From positions 496,001-560,000 of the forward strand of contig JABYQQ010000020.1 in NCBI GenBank assembly GCA_022605405.1: a stretch of 64,000 bases of DNA, written 5' to 3'. Below the pieces are notes generated by a model. It searched no databases. It had not been told where the DNA came from and was given only the letters and a program-made list of their open reading frames with translations. Position numbers and translations under genes: made by a program. Shown here piece by piece: positions 1 through 11,725 of this stretch (position 1 is its first letter; each line of letters begins with the position of its first letter). This stretch comes from Earliella scabrosa. Taxonomy: Eukaryota; Basidiomycota; Agaricomycetes; Polyporales; Polyporaceae.

Positions 1-1258
1 AGGCGCGTGTACTAACCGATATACTAACAGAGACGTGTGAAGAGAATTTATCATGTGCCAATAGACAGTTGGCTTAGTCGAGAACCAAGTCATTAGTAGC
101 CAAAGCCTTGCCTCAGTGGACGAAGTTGAACGTGCTTACTCCTGGTATGCGCCATCGGCTCGCGCATCAGCACCGATCCAGTTCATGTGCTGTTCCAGAG
201 CCCGTATGGCCCTTCTGCTGGCTGGAAGGACTTCCAGTCGCAAGTAGACCATTTGAAGTTCTGATTCTCCCCTCATCTACACGACATACAGATAAGTACA
301 GGCGGTATAAAAGCTCCATTTCGGCTTCATGCCACATCCTATGCCGGACACATTTCGGCGGCGATGTGCGTCTACTAGCCACAGAGGTGAGTGCTCCCAG
401 GCTGCATCATGTCTATGAGTGACAACGCGCAACCGAGCCTTGAGAATATGCTGAATCATGGTCGTAACACACCATCCTTACAGTCAGCTTGCAGCCCGAA
501 AACAAGGCGGAGCAGCGATTGTTGTCTACGATCTCAATTCCGGCACTGAACCGGTAGCTCGACTCCATCCTTGGACGTCGTACGTTTTCGATTTTCGATT
601 GTACGAGTTGCTGAATGTCTCAGACTCACAACACTCGATACATTGTACAGCACACGCGGTGTTGTTGTCCAGCATGTGAAGCCGAGGGGTGTTTGGATGA
701 CCCAGTGGTGTCGTAAACTTGAGTATTTTCATGCGACCGCCGCCCTTATTCTCCGGATCACGAAACTTGGAGCAGAACGAGGGCTCACAGACAATGTCTG
801 TGTCTCCGTCTCCATGCACGTCGTCTTCATCAAAAGGAACCAACGTGGAACATCGGAACTTTGCCAGGGACATGTCTCAAATCCAACGCTCGTCGTTCAT
901 CCGCGTGCAACCTCATATATCCACGCCGTCCAACCTTGCACCGGGTCCTGATGACGTTGTCTGGAAACCCCGTGCAAGTAGTGGGTGCCTGACCAGTTAA
1001 GTCCAGAAAAGATGAGCGACAACACAGACTTCGGGTTGGTGGGAGACCCTGTCCATTCGACACCTCCTGCAGGGGAGCTCTCCCGAGCTCCGACGCTCTG
1101 GGCTGTGATGATATTCGAAGAGCAGGATAGCATGCGTTTGCATATCACTCCCAATGCCCATTAGCACAATATACAGTAAACTAGCGGTGAGACTGTCAGC
1201 GGGACTATAAGTAGAACATGAGAGCATGCCACGTACGATCAAGGGCCGGAGGACGCCT
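1..1258. other. No supported gene (left edge)
   Basis: Only short overlapping reading frames are seen here, the longest 115 to 139 codons, on both strands. None has a domain I recognise or a convincing splice pattern. The part next to 1258 is presumably the 3' untranslated region of the uL23m gene that ends there. Confidence 0.5.
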
Positions 1259-2179
1259 CTATGTCTCGGCCTCCACGACCTTTTCTCGGCCCTCCCTGAT
1301 GCGGGCCTTGACATCCGCAACTGCCTGCTCCCTCTCCGCGCGGCGCTCGGCGATGATGCGTAATATGTTTCCTCGGGACGCGGTCGTGCCCGTCCGCCAC
1401 TTCCAGCCCTTCCCATTCAGCGACCGCGTCATACGCAGGAAGTACGACTGCATGTCGGTCTCCCGTTTGCCCACCAACAGCCGCTCCGCCCGCCATTTCC
1501 TCCGATCGGCCCGCTCCTTCGTCGACATGTCCTCCTCGGCGAGCGGGTAGTAAAACGGCTCGACGAGACCGACCACCGCGCGCTTGTACGTCCTGTCCGT
1601 AATGGTCGTCACGGGTCTGCCAAAGCGTTTGCGGAGGGGCGACTGGTAGTTGTCGGTGCGGATGTACGTCGTCTGGACGCCGTACACGGCGAGTAGGTAG
1701 GAGCGTATGTCGGACTTGGTCACCGACTGGGGGACGCGGAACGTGGCCTCATACGGGTTGTACGGCTGGCCTGCTGGCGTGTGATTGCGAACGAGCTTGA
1801 AGATAATGTTGGGAAGGAAGACCTTCTGGCCGACGACCACCGACTCCGTCTCCACCGTCTCCGTCTCCGGGTCCTTCGCCACCGTGACTTCGCGCACGCC
1901 GCGTACCCTGTTCCGCCGTGCGTTCAGCTTCTCCAGCCATTGCGCCTCCGTCAGTTGCGTGCCGTCTTTCTGTAGCAGCTCGCCCTTGGCCAGCGCGCGC
2001 TGGTACCGCGCAAATTCAGAGGGCGAGAAACCGTCTGGTGTCGCGTCGGATCCGAGGGGTTCCACGTCGAGGCCTTTCCGGGTGCGTCGAAGACGGACCG
2101 CTCGGGGAGTAGACGCCGTCCGGGCAGCAGCAGCAGCCTCAGGGAGCGTCGCGTAGAGGCGACGGAGAGTGGGGAACAT
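1259..2179 (-). CDS. MRP20: Mitochondrial large-subunit ribosomal protein uL23m
   Basis: This is an uninterrupted 306-codon frame. It encodes a protein of the mitochondrial ribosomal large subunit, bound to rRNA near the exit tunnel. The N-terminus (MFPTLRRLYATLP) is rich in Arg and hydrophobic residues and lacks early acidic residues, as expected of a mitochondrial presequence. The central part, about residues 125 to 185 (FLPNIIFKLVRN, then NPYEATFRVPQSVTKSDIRSY and YGVQTTYIRTDNY), matches the uL23 fold, in which a strand is followed by the helix that starts TKSDIR. A basic C-terminal extension, typical of fungal mitochondrial uL23, ends in a charged helix rich in Arg and Glu. The first ATG is chosen because it supplies the presequence. 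Assignment of the family is secure; the yeast-style symbol is transferred by homology. Confidence 0.9.
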   Translation of the reverse strand: MFPTLRRLYATLPEAAAAARTASTPRAVRLRRTRKGLDVEPLGSDATPDGFSPSEFARYQRALAKGELLQKDGTQLTEAQWLEKLNARRNRVRGVREVTVAKDPETETVETESVVVGQKVFLPNIIFKLVRNHTPAGQPYNPYEATFRVPQSVTKSDIRSYLLAVYGVQTTYIRTDNYQSPLRKRFGRPVTTITDRTYKRAVVGLVEPFYYPLAEEDMSTKERADRRKWRAERLLVGKRETDMQSYFLRMTRSLNGKGWKWRTGTTASRGNILRIIAERRAEREQAVADVKARIREGREKVVEAET

Positions 2180-2667
2180 GGCGGACGTTGCGCCGTTGGC
2201 ACTAGAGGCAAATCACGTCGGTGTGGCTGAGGATAGATAGTCGTGACGGAGCTGGTCGGAGATTCAACTCACCGCCCGGGCCGGATATTCCGGACTTTCT
2301 CCGACAAGCTCCGCTCATTACTACCTAACACCAGCGCACGGTCGACGTCAATAGAGCTTAAGGAAGATGCATGGTACCAGCGACATGGCACTCACCCCGA
2401 CAACCGGCGTAAGACTTGGTCGGGACGTAATAGTGTCCTACTCTCGAATCCCAGTTGAGGCGGGCTTCACAACTACTTGCTGGACTCATATTATAACTTA
2501 GTCAAGACAAGCGGCGGCCCCAGTTCTCGCCGGTCGACGTTGGGCAACTGCAGTCCGATGCATCCGCATCCTGGCCGCATCCGCGCAAAAGCTCAGAGTC
2601 CCACGGGGACCAACGTTCAAGCGCAATATTCCGACAAGAATGGTCAGAATACCGACGTCGATGGTCG
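2180..2667. other. Intergenic, uL23m / P450
   Basis: This holds the upstream region of the uL23m gene (reading leftwards) and the 3' flank of the P450. No coding signal or repeat is evident. Confidence 0.5.
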
Positions 2668-4747
2668 TCAAGGTCGTAAATGTCTATGAACGTAAACCAA
2701 TCCACCACAGCTGCCACGGTATGACAGCGTCAAACTGTTCATGGTGCCACCGCACGAATAAGCTGTGCTCTCTGTGTATCGCGTACTACGAAGCGACAAT
2801 CGAAAGGATCCGGATGTCTAGACTGGGGTTCAGTGGGGTGCCAGACACACCGAGGTATGAGCACTCACGAGACCGCAAGATTGTTTCCCATGAACACATT
2901 CAACTTCTTCGGAACTCCCTTCTCGTTTACTGGCGGGCTGATATTGAAACAGTGAAGGAGCAAGGAACACATAATAAACAGCGATGCCTCCGCAAAACTC
3001 TTCCCGGGGCACACCCTGGACAAGCGATGTCAACCACTTAGATCGCTGCCTGTGATCTACACCTACCTGCGCCCGAAGCCAAACGCGTACGTTGCAGGAT
3101 CGCGGATATCCGGGTTCAGTTGACCATTATCCAAGAAACGTTCGGGATCAAAGCGTTCAGGATCCGGGTACATAGCCTCGTCTCTAGATATAGCCCTGAT
3201 TCCCAATATCATCAGCGCTGTACGATGAGGAGTTCCAGAAGAAGCGTACCATTGGTTGACCATGACTATGGAGCCGCCGGGGATGTAATAGTCATCGTAC
3301 ACATCGTCATCTTTGGACCGATGCGGGACGCCTATGGGAGCAACGGCATGCCAGCGGATAACTTCCTTTGTCAGTGCGCTAATATAGGGGAGCGAGTCGC
3401 GATCAGAAAAGGTTGGCAGACGTCTTGTCCCGACTACAGCATCTAACTCTGCTTGGGCTTTCTTCTGAACCTCCGGGTATAACGCCATGGCGAGGATAAA
3501 TGCGTGCACAGAGGAGTTCGTCTGAAGGCCATGTCCTGATCCTGACGCCCTGAAGCTAGCAACACACTTACCGTATCCGCCCCAGCTATGAATCAACAGT
3601 CCGAGTTAGCTCTGATTCGAACATAGCGTCATGAAGCGGCTTACCGGCGTAGATCGTCGCAGCCAGGTTCCTGACCAGCTCCTCGTCTTCCCCGGCATTC
3701 ATTAACCGTGTGAGAGCAGAATCCTGGATGCCACGACTCTCCTGCCATGGGAGGTTAAGACTGGTCTAACGGAGGAACGAACATCACCGGTACCACACCA
3801 TTGTTTCCTTTGCCGCGTCGTACAACTTGTCTCTGATGGCTCTGATCTGCTGCTTCCATTCTACGGCGAGCTGCCTGAACCCTGTGCCCGGAAACCAAGA
3901 CGGTAGTCGTTGCATGATCGGGAACGCCTCGACGACGTGCCGACCTGGGGTGCTGATGTCTTCTGCGATCGTCGCGAGCTTCTGTACCAGTCGGTAGTGC
4001 TCGGTGTCACCTTGGGTCAGGTCCACGCCGTACACGATGCGCAAAATGCTGGCGGCGAACGAGCTGAAAACGCGGAGGTGAGGAGCGTGAACCTGAGTGT
4101 TCCTCGGCGACACGCCGGTGCGGCGGCTGGCACGTACAACTTGATGTGGTACGAGAACTTCTCAGGCGTTTCGAGAAGATTGCGCATGAGGTTGTGGTTG
4201 ACCCGCAGAAGCACCGGCTCGTACTGCGTGAGCATCTTGGGCAGGAACTGGTCGTGGAAAGCGCGGCGATATCGGCGCCATTCGGTGCCGTAGTTCTTGA
4301 ACACGAATATCCAGTCAAGGTTTGTCCTGGAAGCTACGTCAGCACCGCTCTGGTGGCCGCACGAGATGGCCTCACAGATCGACCATGACCGAAGAGGGGC
4401 GGTCGGAGTAGTTGGCCGATCTCTTCAGGAGAAGCTCGGAAGCGGCCTCGTAGGAACCGAGCAGGATGATGTTCTGCCCTAGCACCTTCAAGTACACAAC
4501 GTCGCCTGGCACAGACGGTCAGTTGGATGCGTGGTTTGCGCTTGATAGGGGCACCGAGCGTACCATGCTTCTGTGACAGCTCCCGAAACTCTCTCCCCAG
4601 ATGCTTCCGCGGAAAATCCAACGCATTGCCAATGATGGGTAGCGGGCGGGGCCCAGGTGGCAGACGTTTATGGTTCGTCGCTATGTACCGGTAGGCCCAC
4701 AGGACTAGGGCTGCTGAGCTCAGGAGCGTGGCCCAGTGCGACACCAT
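2668..4747 (-). CDS. Cytochrome P450 monooxygenase, multi-exon
   Basis: This is a microsomal heme-thiolate monooxygenase of roughly 500 residues, split by at least seven short introns. The first exon gives a membrane anchor (MVSHWATLLSSAALVLWAY) followed by the proline hinge RLPPGPRPLPIIGN. The next exons carry a block from VVYLKVLGQNIILLGSYEA to the C-helix region (EWRRYRRAFHDQF). The distal part has the ExxR motif (KEVIRW, near 3374), the PERF box (DPERFDPERF, near 3140) and the heme loop. That loop is interrupted by an intron just after FGFGRR at 3063 and resumes with VCPG, so the heme-ligand Cys is present. The last exon, from about 2817, starts SHPDPF and ends at a TGA at 2668-2670. The sequence style is that of the many Agaricomycete P450s annotated as O-methylsterigmatocystin-oxidoreductase-like; substrate and clan cannot be told from sequence alone. 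All key motifs are intact, so I expect an active enzyme. Confidence 0.92.
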
Positions 4748-5324
4748 GTTAGACGGGCGCTTTCGATACCACTGCCGCTGTCCGAAGTTTTTGCTGTCGA
4801 TGCCTTGAACGTCGAGAAGAGTGATGCAGTGAGACGCAAATGGCAAGGAGAAAGGGAAGACGACTTGCCAGCACACGACGTCGCTATTGGAAACAGTCGC
4901 GCGATCGTACGGTACGGCTTCGGTGCCGCCCTTGTGAGTGTCGACGTCAGCCTTGTTCAGCTTTCGTGGTGTCTGAGTGATGGCGCTTGTGTGATGTCCA
5001 ATACACGGCAAGCATCCCCAAATATCGCATCAAAGGATATGTGTCCGGCAGCCTACATGTCACGAATTTGAACAAAGGGCTCTTTGTCAGGCAAACATTT
5101 CACGAACATGTCATGCCCTCCAGCAATCATGTCAAAGGCCTTGAGATTCCGGGATGCACGCCGTGATAGCATCCGATGCTAACGCCGACTGATGCTCGTT
5201 CTATAATTCTCACGGATCTATCAGAATGGTGAACGCAGAGGGGGTGAGTAACGGCGCTCCCTCCCTCAGCTATGTACTTATATCATGATGCGGGCAAGGC
5301 GGTTCGCGGTGACATCGTAAGACT

Positions 5325-5977
5325 CGTTTATGATGAATAAGGCTGCACAATTATGATTAAAATAAGTTTCACGCCCCTTATTTAATGATACATATGCATA
5401 AGGAGCGGCGGGGAAGGCTTATTTTACTTTAATATAGTTTAATCATATCGTATTCTTAGTTACTCGGTTTTACTCGGCGGCAGGTCACATGTCTTTCAAG
5501 TCCGTTCCGTACAGGATTCGGAGGCTACGGAACCGTGGGTGTGCTCTATTATACAGAATTCCAGCCTGATTTGTGCCGAGAGATGCTCAGAGTGTTCATA
5601 ACTTGTGAGGACTTGCAGGATTGCAGCGAATGCGCCCCGCCACGCAGCCTTAGCGCCCATGGTAACAAGCCCAGTTCATAGCGTCCAGACAGACGAATAA
5701 CATGCAAGCATCAGTTTCACCATTTCATACGATAGAACGAGTCTGAATGACCCGTATCTTGCGTACCCGATGCTGTTTGACCCTTTCAGAAGGGCCTTCA
5801 GATCACGTGTTTTGTACTCAGAATAACTCCGAGTAATAGCTTCTTGTTCTGACTACATACGATTAGATATGAATACATTACGATCAGCCTTGACGGGCTT
5901 ATTTACGCTGTACTTCAAGATTACTCCAGCGTATACTCCGATTTACGCTTATTCTTGTGCAGCCTTAATGATGAACG
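5325..5977. repeat. Candidate inverted-repeat element, about 650 bp
   Basis: The left end (5325-5350) contains CGTT, then a short spacer, then TAAGGCTGCACAA. The right end (5955-5977) contains TTGTGCAGCCTTA, a spacer, then AACG, the reverse complement. The 13-base core is perfect and the outer CGTT also matches. Inside both ends the sequence is AT-rich with further AATAAG-type words. No transposase-like frame lies between them, and I see no clear target-site duplication. This could be a MITE or a decayed DNA-transposon remnant; chance pairing of a 13-base core is less likely but possible. Confidence 0.4.
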
Positions 5978-6909
5978 AAAGCTGTGCAACTGCCACGTGG
6001 TTTAAGGCTCAGCGCTAGGAGGCTACGGTCACTGTGTTGCTCAGACTCTTCGCAGTATGCTAAGTACTTACTCAATCCTGGCAGAGACAAGGGCGGGTAT
6101 ACTGCAGTGAGAATCACAGCAGGTTGTAGTTGTTGATGGATAATATGTACGTAAGCTAGTGGAAGGATCCAAACGTCAAGGAACTCGTCTAGGAGTGACA
6201 CCGTACTGACTACACCAATGGAATGGCGCGCGGGGAAGCCTACTTATCAACGTGGTCACGCTCTTCTTGCCACGGACGATTTCAGACTATAACTAACAGC
6301 ACAGCTGCACCCGCTAACGCTCATCACCTGGATCAACGAGCGAGTCCATAGCAACTCTCATAACTTCAAGTACTACTTACTAGTACTAAGTAGGTAGTCG
6401 CCAGCTGAGTTGCCGTGAAGGTCCCACGTTAGCTTCAGAATCTACTACGCTGACTGTCGCGACGTACGCGTTCGAGCCGGTACCATACGTGGATGAACCC
6501 TTGGCGTCACTGACGAGTCACCGGACCATCGCATTGACATGATTGAGAATCGTGGGCCCTGCATGAGACAGAGTATGTATCTCCTTGCTCGTTCGGAACG
6601 GATAGGAAGTTCACCACGTTGAAGAGGTCGGGGCCGGCAGCTGGGCTCGGGGTGGCGTGGGGTCCTCGTTACTCCCCTGACTGAATATATCCTTCCAGCG
6701 CACCACCTCAACGAGCAAGGTGAGCATCTCTCTTGCCGTTTACAAGAATACCGCCCTCGAGAGCCCCGAAACGAGAGATCGGCGATTGCTATGTCGCTCT
6801 CTCCTTACACACACACTTTTCTCAGTTCGAGTGAGAAGCAGCTGACATAAAGTACCCTCCCTCACGTCGCAGACGTCGGAGTCATGAAGTCAGAGCGGTT
6901 AAGGATGCC

Positions 6910-6916
6910 TTAAAAG
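6910..6916 (+). promoter_or_regulatory. TATA-like box of Cys/His family copy 1
   Basis: TTAAAAG stands about 68 bases before the ATG at 6979. The other two copies of the family have TATA-like elements at nearly the same distance (about 77 and 87 bases), which supports its role. Confidence 0.45.
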
Positions 6917-6978
6917 CCCGAGCTTGGCGGGCCAGTGAGTCTGCACATTACCCTGGTTCTCCGTATCTTGTCCGCGCG

Positions 6979-7371
6979 ATGTGCCTCCATATCATCACCT
7001 ACTGCGAGTGGAAATGTGGATACCGTGTATATACCGGTAGACACTTCGTGCGTTGACAACCCCTCCCTGTCCACCTTGCCCTGAGGACGTCCACAGCTCG
7101 ACTGTCATCAAACCGTCTGTCGTCTCAGCGATAACCATACGGTAGAGGTGCACGATTGTGCGAAGAGATGCACTGGGATGTGAGTTGTCTGTCTCGTGTA
7201 CCGACATGACGCTCATCCAATGAGCACGACAGTCGAACAGAGGACCATCACGTCATCATGGAGCGGGAGGGGATCGTCTGTGAGCGATGCCGCGAGGTGG
7301 GACTCAGCAAGCACCCTGGGTCCGAGCAGTACGACGCACCGGGTGGGATTCAGTACAGATACGTCTACTAG
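6979..7371 (+). CDS. Small Cys/His-rich protein, family copy 1
   Basis: Three exons (6979-7047, 7097-7179, 7233-7371) with GT-AG introns of 49 and 53 bases encode 96 residues. The exon lengths 69, 83 and 139 and the intron phases 0 and 2 are identical to those of the copy at 17777. The protein begins MCLHIITYCEWKCGYR, has no signal peptide or membrane segment, and ends PGGIQYRYVY. Cys at 2, 13, 26, 31, 44, 48, 67 and 70 and His at 37, 42, 57 and 78 are shared by all three copies in the window. The last pair forms a CxxC. This arrangement suggests structural zinc binding, perhaps up to three sites, but that is inference. I do not recognise a named family. A single-frame reading shows stops and would miss the gene; spliced, it is intact. 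Confidence 0.8.
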
Positions 7372-8140
7372 TCGGAACATGGCTGCGGATGACGGATGGT
7401 TGAGAACGAGCAGGGCAGTGCAGGGTACTCGATCACTCACCTTCACGTACTGGCTGGTTGTTGTCAATGTACAGTCATCCCCCGTTCAATGGGTCACCCC
7501 GGTCGATGGGTCACTTGCCTTATAGGGCAACTTTTTGGCGGGAGGTGGCACCAGAACGCCAACAAAGCGCTCAGCTGTGGTGCGAGGCGACCCACTGAGC
7601 GGGGTGACCCATCGAGCGGGGAAAGACTGTATGATGTTCGAACCCCAACGGAGAACCGCGGACCTACGGAGACCACTTCGGACCATACTTCCGATAGCCT
7701 AGTAACTTAACTCGACATGTCGGACTAGTACCTCCATGGCATTGGGTTAAGTTCCGGCTACTAAGCAACGATACTGACAAGGAGGGGCCACATCAGTATT
7801 GGGCCATTGGCGCTTCACTGTTGAGCCCTCGCACACGACGTAGGTCGCTTGTATGTTGTGGACTACGACAGCCCAAGGGGGTCGACGAGGCGAGAGAACT
7901 TGAAGGAGACATACATATCTTCATGGCAAGTCCATGGAAGATTGGACGTCCGAGGAGACGGCTAATCGTAGGCCTTATGTAAGCGCACTCTCACAATAGA
8001 CGCTTGGGTCACATGGTCAGACGCGTCTCACCCCAGTCCGTGTCGCGTGTTGGCTTGCTTTCCGCCACCACTTGCTCTCTCTTGTGTTTGCGTCTCCCGT
8101 CCAACGCTCGGCTCACGTATCGAACTTGCGCGAACTGAGA
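7372..8140. other. Intergenic with MITE, upstream of Nup85
   Basis: Apart from the MITE at 7472-7629 this is non-coding. The rightmost few hundred bases are presumably the promoter and leader of Nup85; no TATA element stands out. Confidence 0.5.
7472..7629. mobile_element. 158-bp Tc1/mariner-like MITE with TA target duplication
   Basis: The left end reads CAGTCATCCCCCGTTCAATG and the right end, reverse-complemented, reads CAGTCTTTCCCCGCTCGATG. Both continue with GGTCACCCC and a second TGGGTC motif, giving an imperfect terminal inverted repeat of about 43 bases. The element is flanked on both sides by TA (7470-7471 and 7630-7631). A CAGT end plus TA duplication is typical of the Tc1/mariner superfamily. 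The unit is too short to encode anything and must depend on a transposase elsewhere. The motif of CCCCG, a short spacer and ATGGGTCA also repeats within each end, so the transcript would fold into a strong hairpin. Confidence 0.75.
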
Positions 8141-10933
8141 ATGTCCTCACTTAAACACACCGTGCATCTTGTACCACCTCTGTTCGATGGCGCGGCGGAT
8201 GACTTCCAAAAGTCCGGGAGGACAGTATTGTCTACACTGTCTCCCAGGGATAACACAGTCGCAGTGTATGCTTCTCCAAACGTACGCAGCCACCCTAAAA
8301 ACCTGTACTTTGGTGGCCGAGTGCTGACTCTATGCCGTTGCGCAGGCGGATCCTCACATTCTCCGCTCGCAAGGTATTTCGTACCCGAAGGAGCAGCAGG
8401 TCTACCTTGCGAGCACGCAGCATCCTCCTCTGTCGGAGCGCAGAGTGGTATGTTCCTGTTGGTCATCCCGTCGCGCAATAACGCGACCCCATGTAGTTTG
8501 TCACAGACACCTCCATCATTTTTGCCGCCGTCCAGAACCTGCTGAAGGAGGCTCGCGCGAAGAACGTCGAATTGTGAGTCTTAGCGCTACTTCTGGGTCT
8601 GGAGCTGCGTTCAAAGTCGTCTCGGCCAGGTCTCAGAGTGAGAACGAGATGCGAGTGATCAACAAGCTCGCGAACGACTACGTCAACTTCTGCAAAGAAT
8701 GCTGCATGTATGCATCGGTGCGTTCCCACTACATCCGTGTCTGCACATTCGGACCCATCCCCTCGCGCGTCCCAGCAAAACGTATCCCGTCCAGAACCCT
8801 TGCAGTTCGACGCCGAACACTACCGGAGACTGTACACATGCTTCTCGCTCTTCAGCGTGCTTTATCTACCCGAACCTGGGCTGGAGGATATCCCTGTAGG
8901 CGACGAGCTCATGGAGTGGCTCAATACGCACTTCATCGAACCATCCACCCAGGAAGGCGACGAGCTGAGCAGCCAGGAACGACCATGGGAGGACCCCGCC
9001 TTCTGGCCATACCTCACAAGGCTGGTCTACACTGTGTAGCGATCATGTGCAGCGCTGACTTGCTCGATCAGAACGTCTCTGCGCGGCCTCTCCAAAGCAT
9101 CGGCATTCTTCCTCAACGTCCTCTCGAATCACCCCTCGTCCTATCTCCAGGGCCTCGCCCAGCAGCTCTCGCCGCTGCTCACCGACCACCCGCGTCTGCG
9201 CCACTTCTCCGCGGAGCGCGACTTTGCCGTCGCCTCTCGGCGGTGGAAGGACAAAGTGAAGACGCTCCGTCTCGAGCTCGACCGCGTGCCGGAGAGCGAA
9301 CGCGACGACGGGTTCGAGAACTGGTGGGACCGCTTCAGCGACATTGTTGGCATCCTCGAGGGGCGCGAGGACGTCATCAAGAAGGTCTGCATCGAGCTGG
9401 GTGCAGACTGGAAGGAGGTCTGCGCGGTCTGGGGTATCTTTGTCGATACTCGACTGCGGAGACAAGACTTGCCGTGAGTGATTGTCAGAGCACAATAGAC
9501 CGAGCTGATGGATCCGTGTGTAGGGAGGTCGTGGCGCAGGTTTTGGACGAGCTGCCGTCGGACCCCACAGACAGGGAGGACATGGTTCATTCGTCCTTGT
9601 TTCTCGGCAAGCCCAGACAGGCACTATCTGAAGCTGCCCAGCTCGACATCTGGCTCGCAGCCCACCTGGCAGATCTCATGGAGCCAATCGAGATCATCGA
9701 CGCTGAGGCTGACGAGTACGTTCCATCCTTCGTGATTCCAGACGTTGGCCGTGCTAACGGCGGCTTGCAGTTCGGGGTCATCCCTGCGCACACATTATGT
9801 CCTCGAATACGCAGAATACCTCCATTCGGACCCGGCCTTATGGCGTATCACAGTGGACTACATGTACTCGTGTGGGGAGATTGGACGCGGTATGGCAGAC
9901 CAGATCCTCATGCGGGTCCCCCTTCGCCTGCAATTACCCAAGGACGCAGCGGCCGCCGGAGAAGAAGCCGCGCGGATCCGCAGCGGCCAGCTCGTCGGGG
10001 TCCTGAAGGACGTGAACGAGACATGCTACGAGCATCAGCGCGAAGAGGTCCGGCGCATGGTTTGCAGGGTAGGTTTTGGATCGGCTCGAACGGACGCGAG
10101 CCGTCTGCTGACGGCGTGTGCGGCACAGATAGCGGCACAGACGTTCATTCGCGAGAACGAATACGGGCTCGCGGTGTCGTACTACACGTCGGCGGAGGAC
10201 TGGGCCGGCCTGGGGCGAGTGATCGACCTCGTCCTCGAAGGGTACATCGCGCAAGGCATGTCGCGCACGTGCATCTCTCTGGTCCTCTTCGTTCGATCGC
10301 TGACAGACACCGACGACGCGGTTTGGCCCAGGCCCAGCAAACTTTGCGCTCCTCGTCGCCAAGATCGCGCCCTCGCTCCACAACGTCCGGGTGGACTCTG
10401 GGACGACGGCTCGGGCGCCGGCCGTCTTCCTGCACAGACTCAAGTTCGCCGTGCGGTTTGCCGAGTTCCACCAGCGCCGGGCGAACGGGGACGGGCAGGG
10501 CGCGGCTGCAGACGTGATGTCGATGTTCCGGGAGGGGATCGTACCCAAGGCGTGGTGGGCCGTCATTCTGTGCGACGCGGTCGATCTGCTCCAATACGGT
10601 GCGTCCGTCCCCACTCTGCTGCGACGCGGGCCCCCGCTCGTGGCGCGCAAGGTACCGGCGCTGACGCGGGAACGTTTGGCGTGGCTCACAGGGGACGCGA
10701 TGCTCTTCACGTCGGGCGACGCGTGTCTGCTGATGCAGACGGTGGAGGAGATCCACGCGGGCGTCGCGCAGGGCGGCGGGGACGACTATCTCGCGGTGCT
10801 CGCGCGGGCGGTCGGCGGGAGCGAGCGGCACGCGGTGCAGCGGCTGCAGACGGTCAGGCTATCTCTGGCGCGGTACTACGCACGGTGTGGGACGATAGAC
10901 GTCGGGGGGAGGTCGAGCGGAAGGAGTTATTGA
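8141..10933 (+). CDS. NUP85: Nucleoporin Nup85
   Basis: This is a scaffold subunit of the Y-shaped (Nup84/Nup107-160) nuclear-pore subcomplex, a mostly alpha-helical solenoid protein at the nuclear envelope. The ATG at 8141 opens MSSLKHTVHLVPPLF. Short introns follow (near 8312, 8448, 8575, 8721, 9035, 9474, 9719, 10070, 10260 and 10320), and the protein runs to TGA at 10931-10933 after GGRSSGRSY. Conserved stretches include FDAEHYRRLYTCFSLFSVLY, a block LRGLSKASAFFLNVLSNHPS, FENWWDRFSDIVGILEG near 9310, and the helical segment ALWRITVDYMYSC near 9835. Several introns are read from frame continuity, so exact edges between 9000 and 9100 and between 10250 and 10340 are less certain. Expected length is roughly 750 residues, within the family range. 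The 690-codon frame running across 8445-10517 is a shadow of this gene in another frame. Confidence 0.88.
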
Positions 10934-11725
10934 TCCATGAGGCGTAGATACGGCCCGGTACCAAATGTGTGTGGCATGTGCTGCTGTGATCTGTACCCCA
11001 CAACCTAAACTCGCCCGGACGCGGGGACATGTGCGACTGGGACTGGGAGGACGAGGACGAAGTGCTGCCCGCTGGGACGGGCCTCCTGGACAAGGCGTGG
11101 CGGAAGGTTGGGCGGGAAGAGCGTGCGGTGCGTGCATATGGTCCCTTGTGCGGCCGAGTGCGGGCGAGAGCATGGCGGTCGGACGAGGGACGTTGTGCCG
11201 GGCAGGGAGCGCGAGCGGCCGACGGGAGCTTGGGCGTGCAGACGACACGGGATTCCGACCCTCGCTCGCGGTGCGCATCCTGTGTGAGACGGATGGAGAG
11301 GCCGTGGGGATCACTCGCGTCAAGGACCGGGATGGCGGTGGGGAAGACGGTGGGCGAGCGGCGAGGGTGGCACCGCGAGCTGAGCGCTGAGCGTGGCTGG
11401 CCAGAGACTCGAGAAGGGGAGGGGGAGCCTAGTCTTGGCGCGAGCAGGGATGGAGAAGAAGGGGGTGCGCACCGCGCGAGTTTGGAGAGTGGGCAGCGAG
11501 AGTTACCGGCCTGGCGCGGCGAGGAGAGGGAGGGCGTCCGAAGGTGACCCGGGTGGAACGGGGGTGGGGAACGGCAGTTTGGCGTATCTTGGGACGGACC
11601 CTGCCCCGGCTCCCGGACCACACACCGAGCAGGCCCGCCAGCGTGCTCGAGCGAGCGTGCGGCGCATCGCAAGTACTAGTGGCGAGAGAATGGCCCACCT
11701 TGGAGGGGGATTTTGAAGCCGACGT

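Larger units (their letters stand above)
4748..6978. other. AT-richer intergenic region with inverted repeat
   Basis: No convincing gene is seen. From about 5300 to 6000 the composition is visibly more AT-rich than the flanks, and a pair of inverted sequences (listed separately) brackets it. Around 6910 lies a TATA-like element belonging to the small gene at 6979. Confidence 0.5.

Noticed and set aside
8445..10517. 690-codon open frame
   Set aside because: It overlaps Nup85 in another phase, has no domain, and exists because of high GC content.
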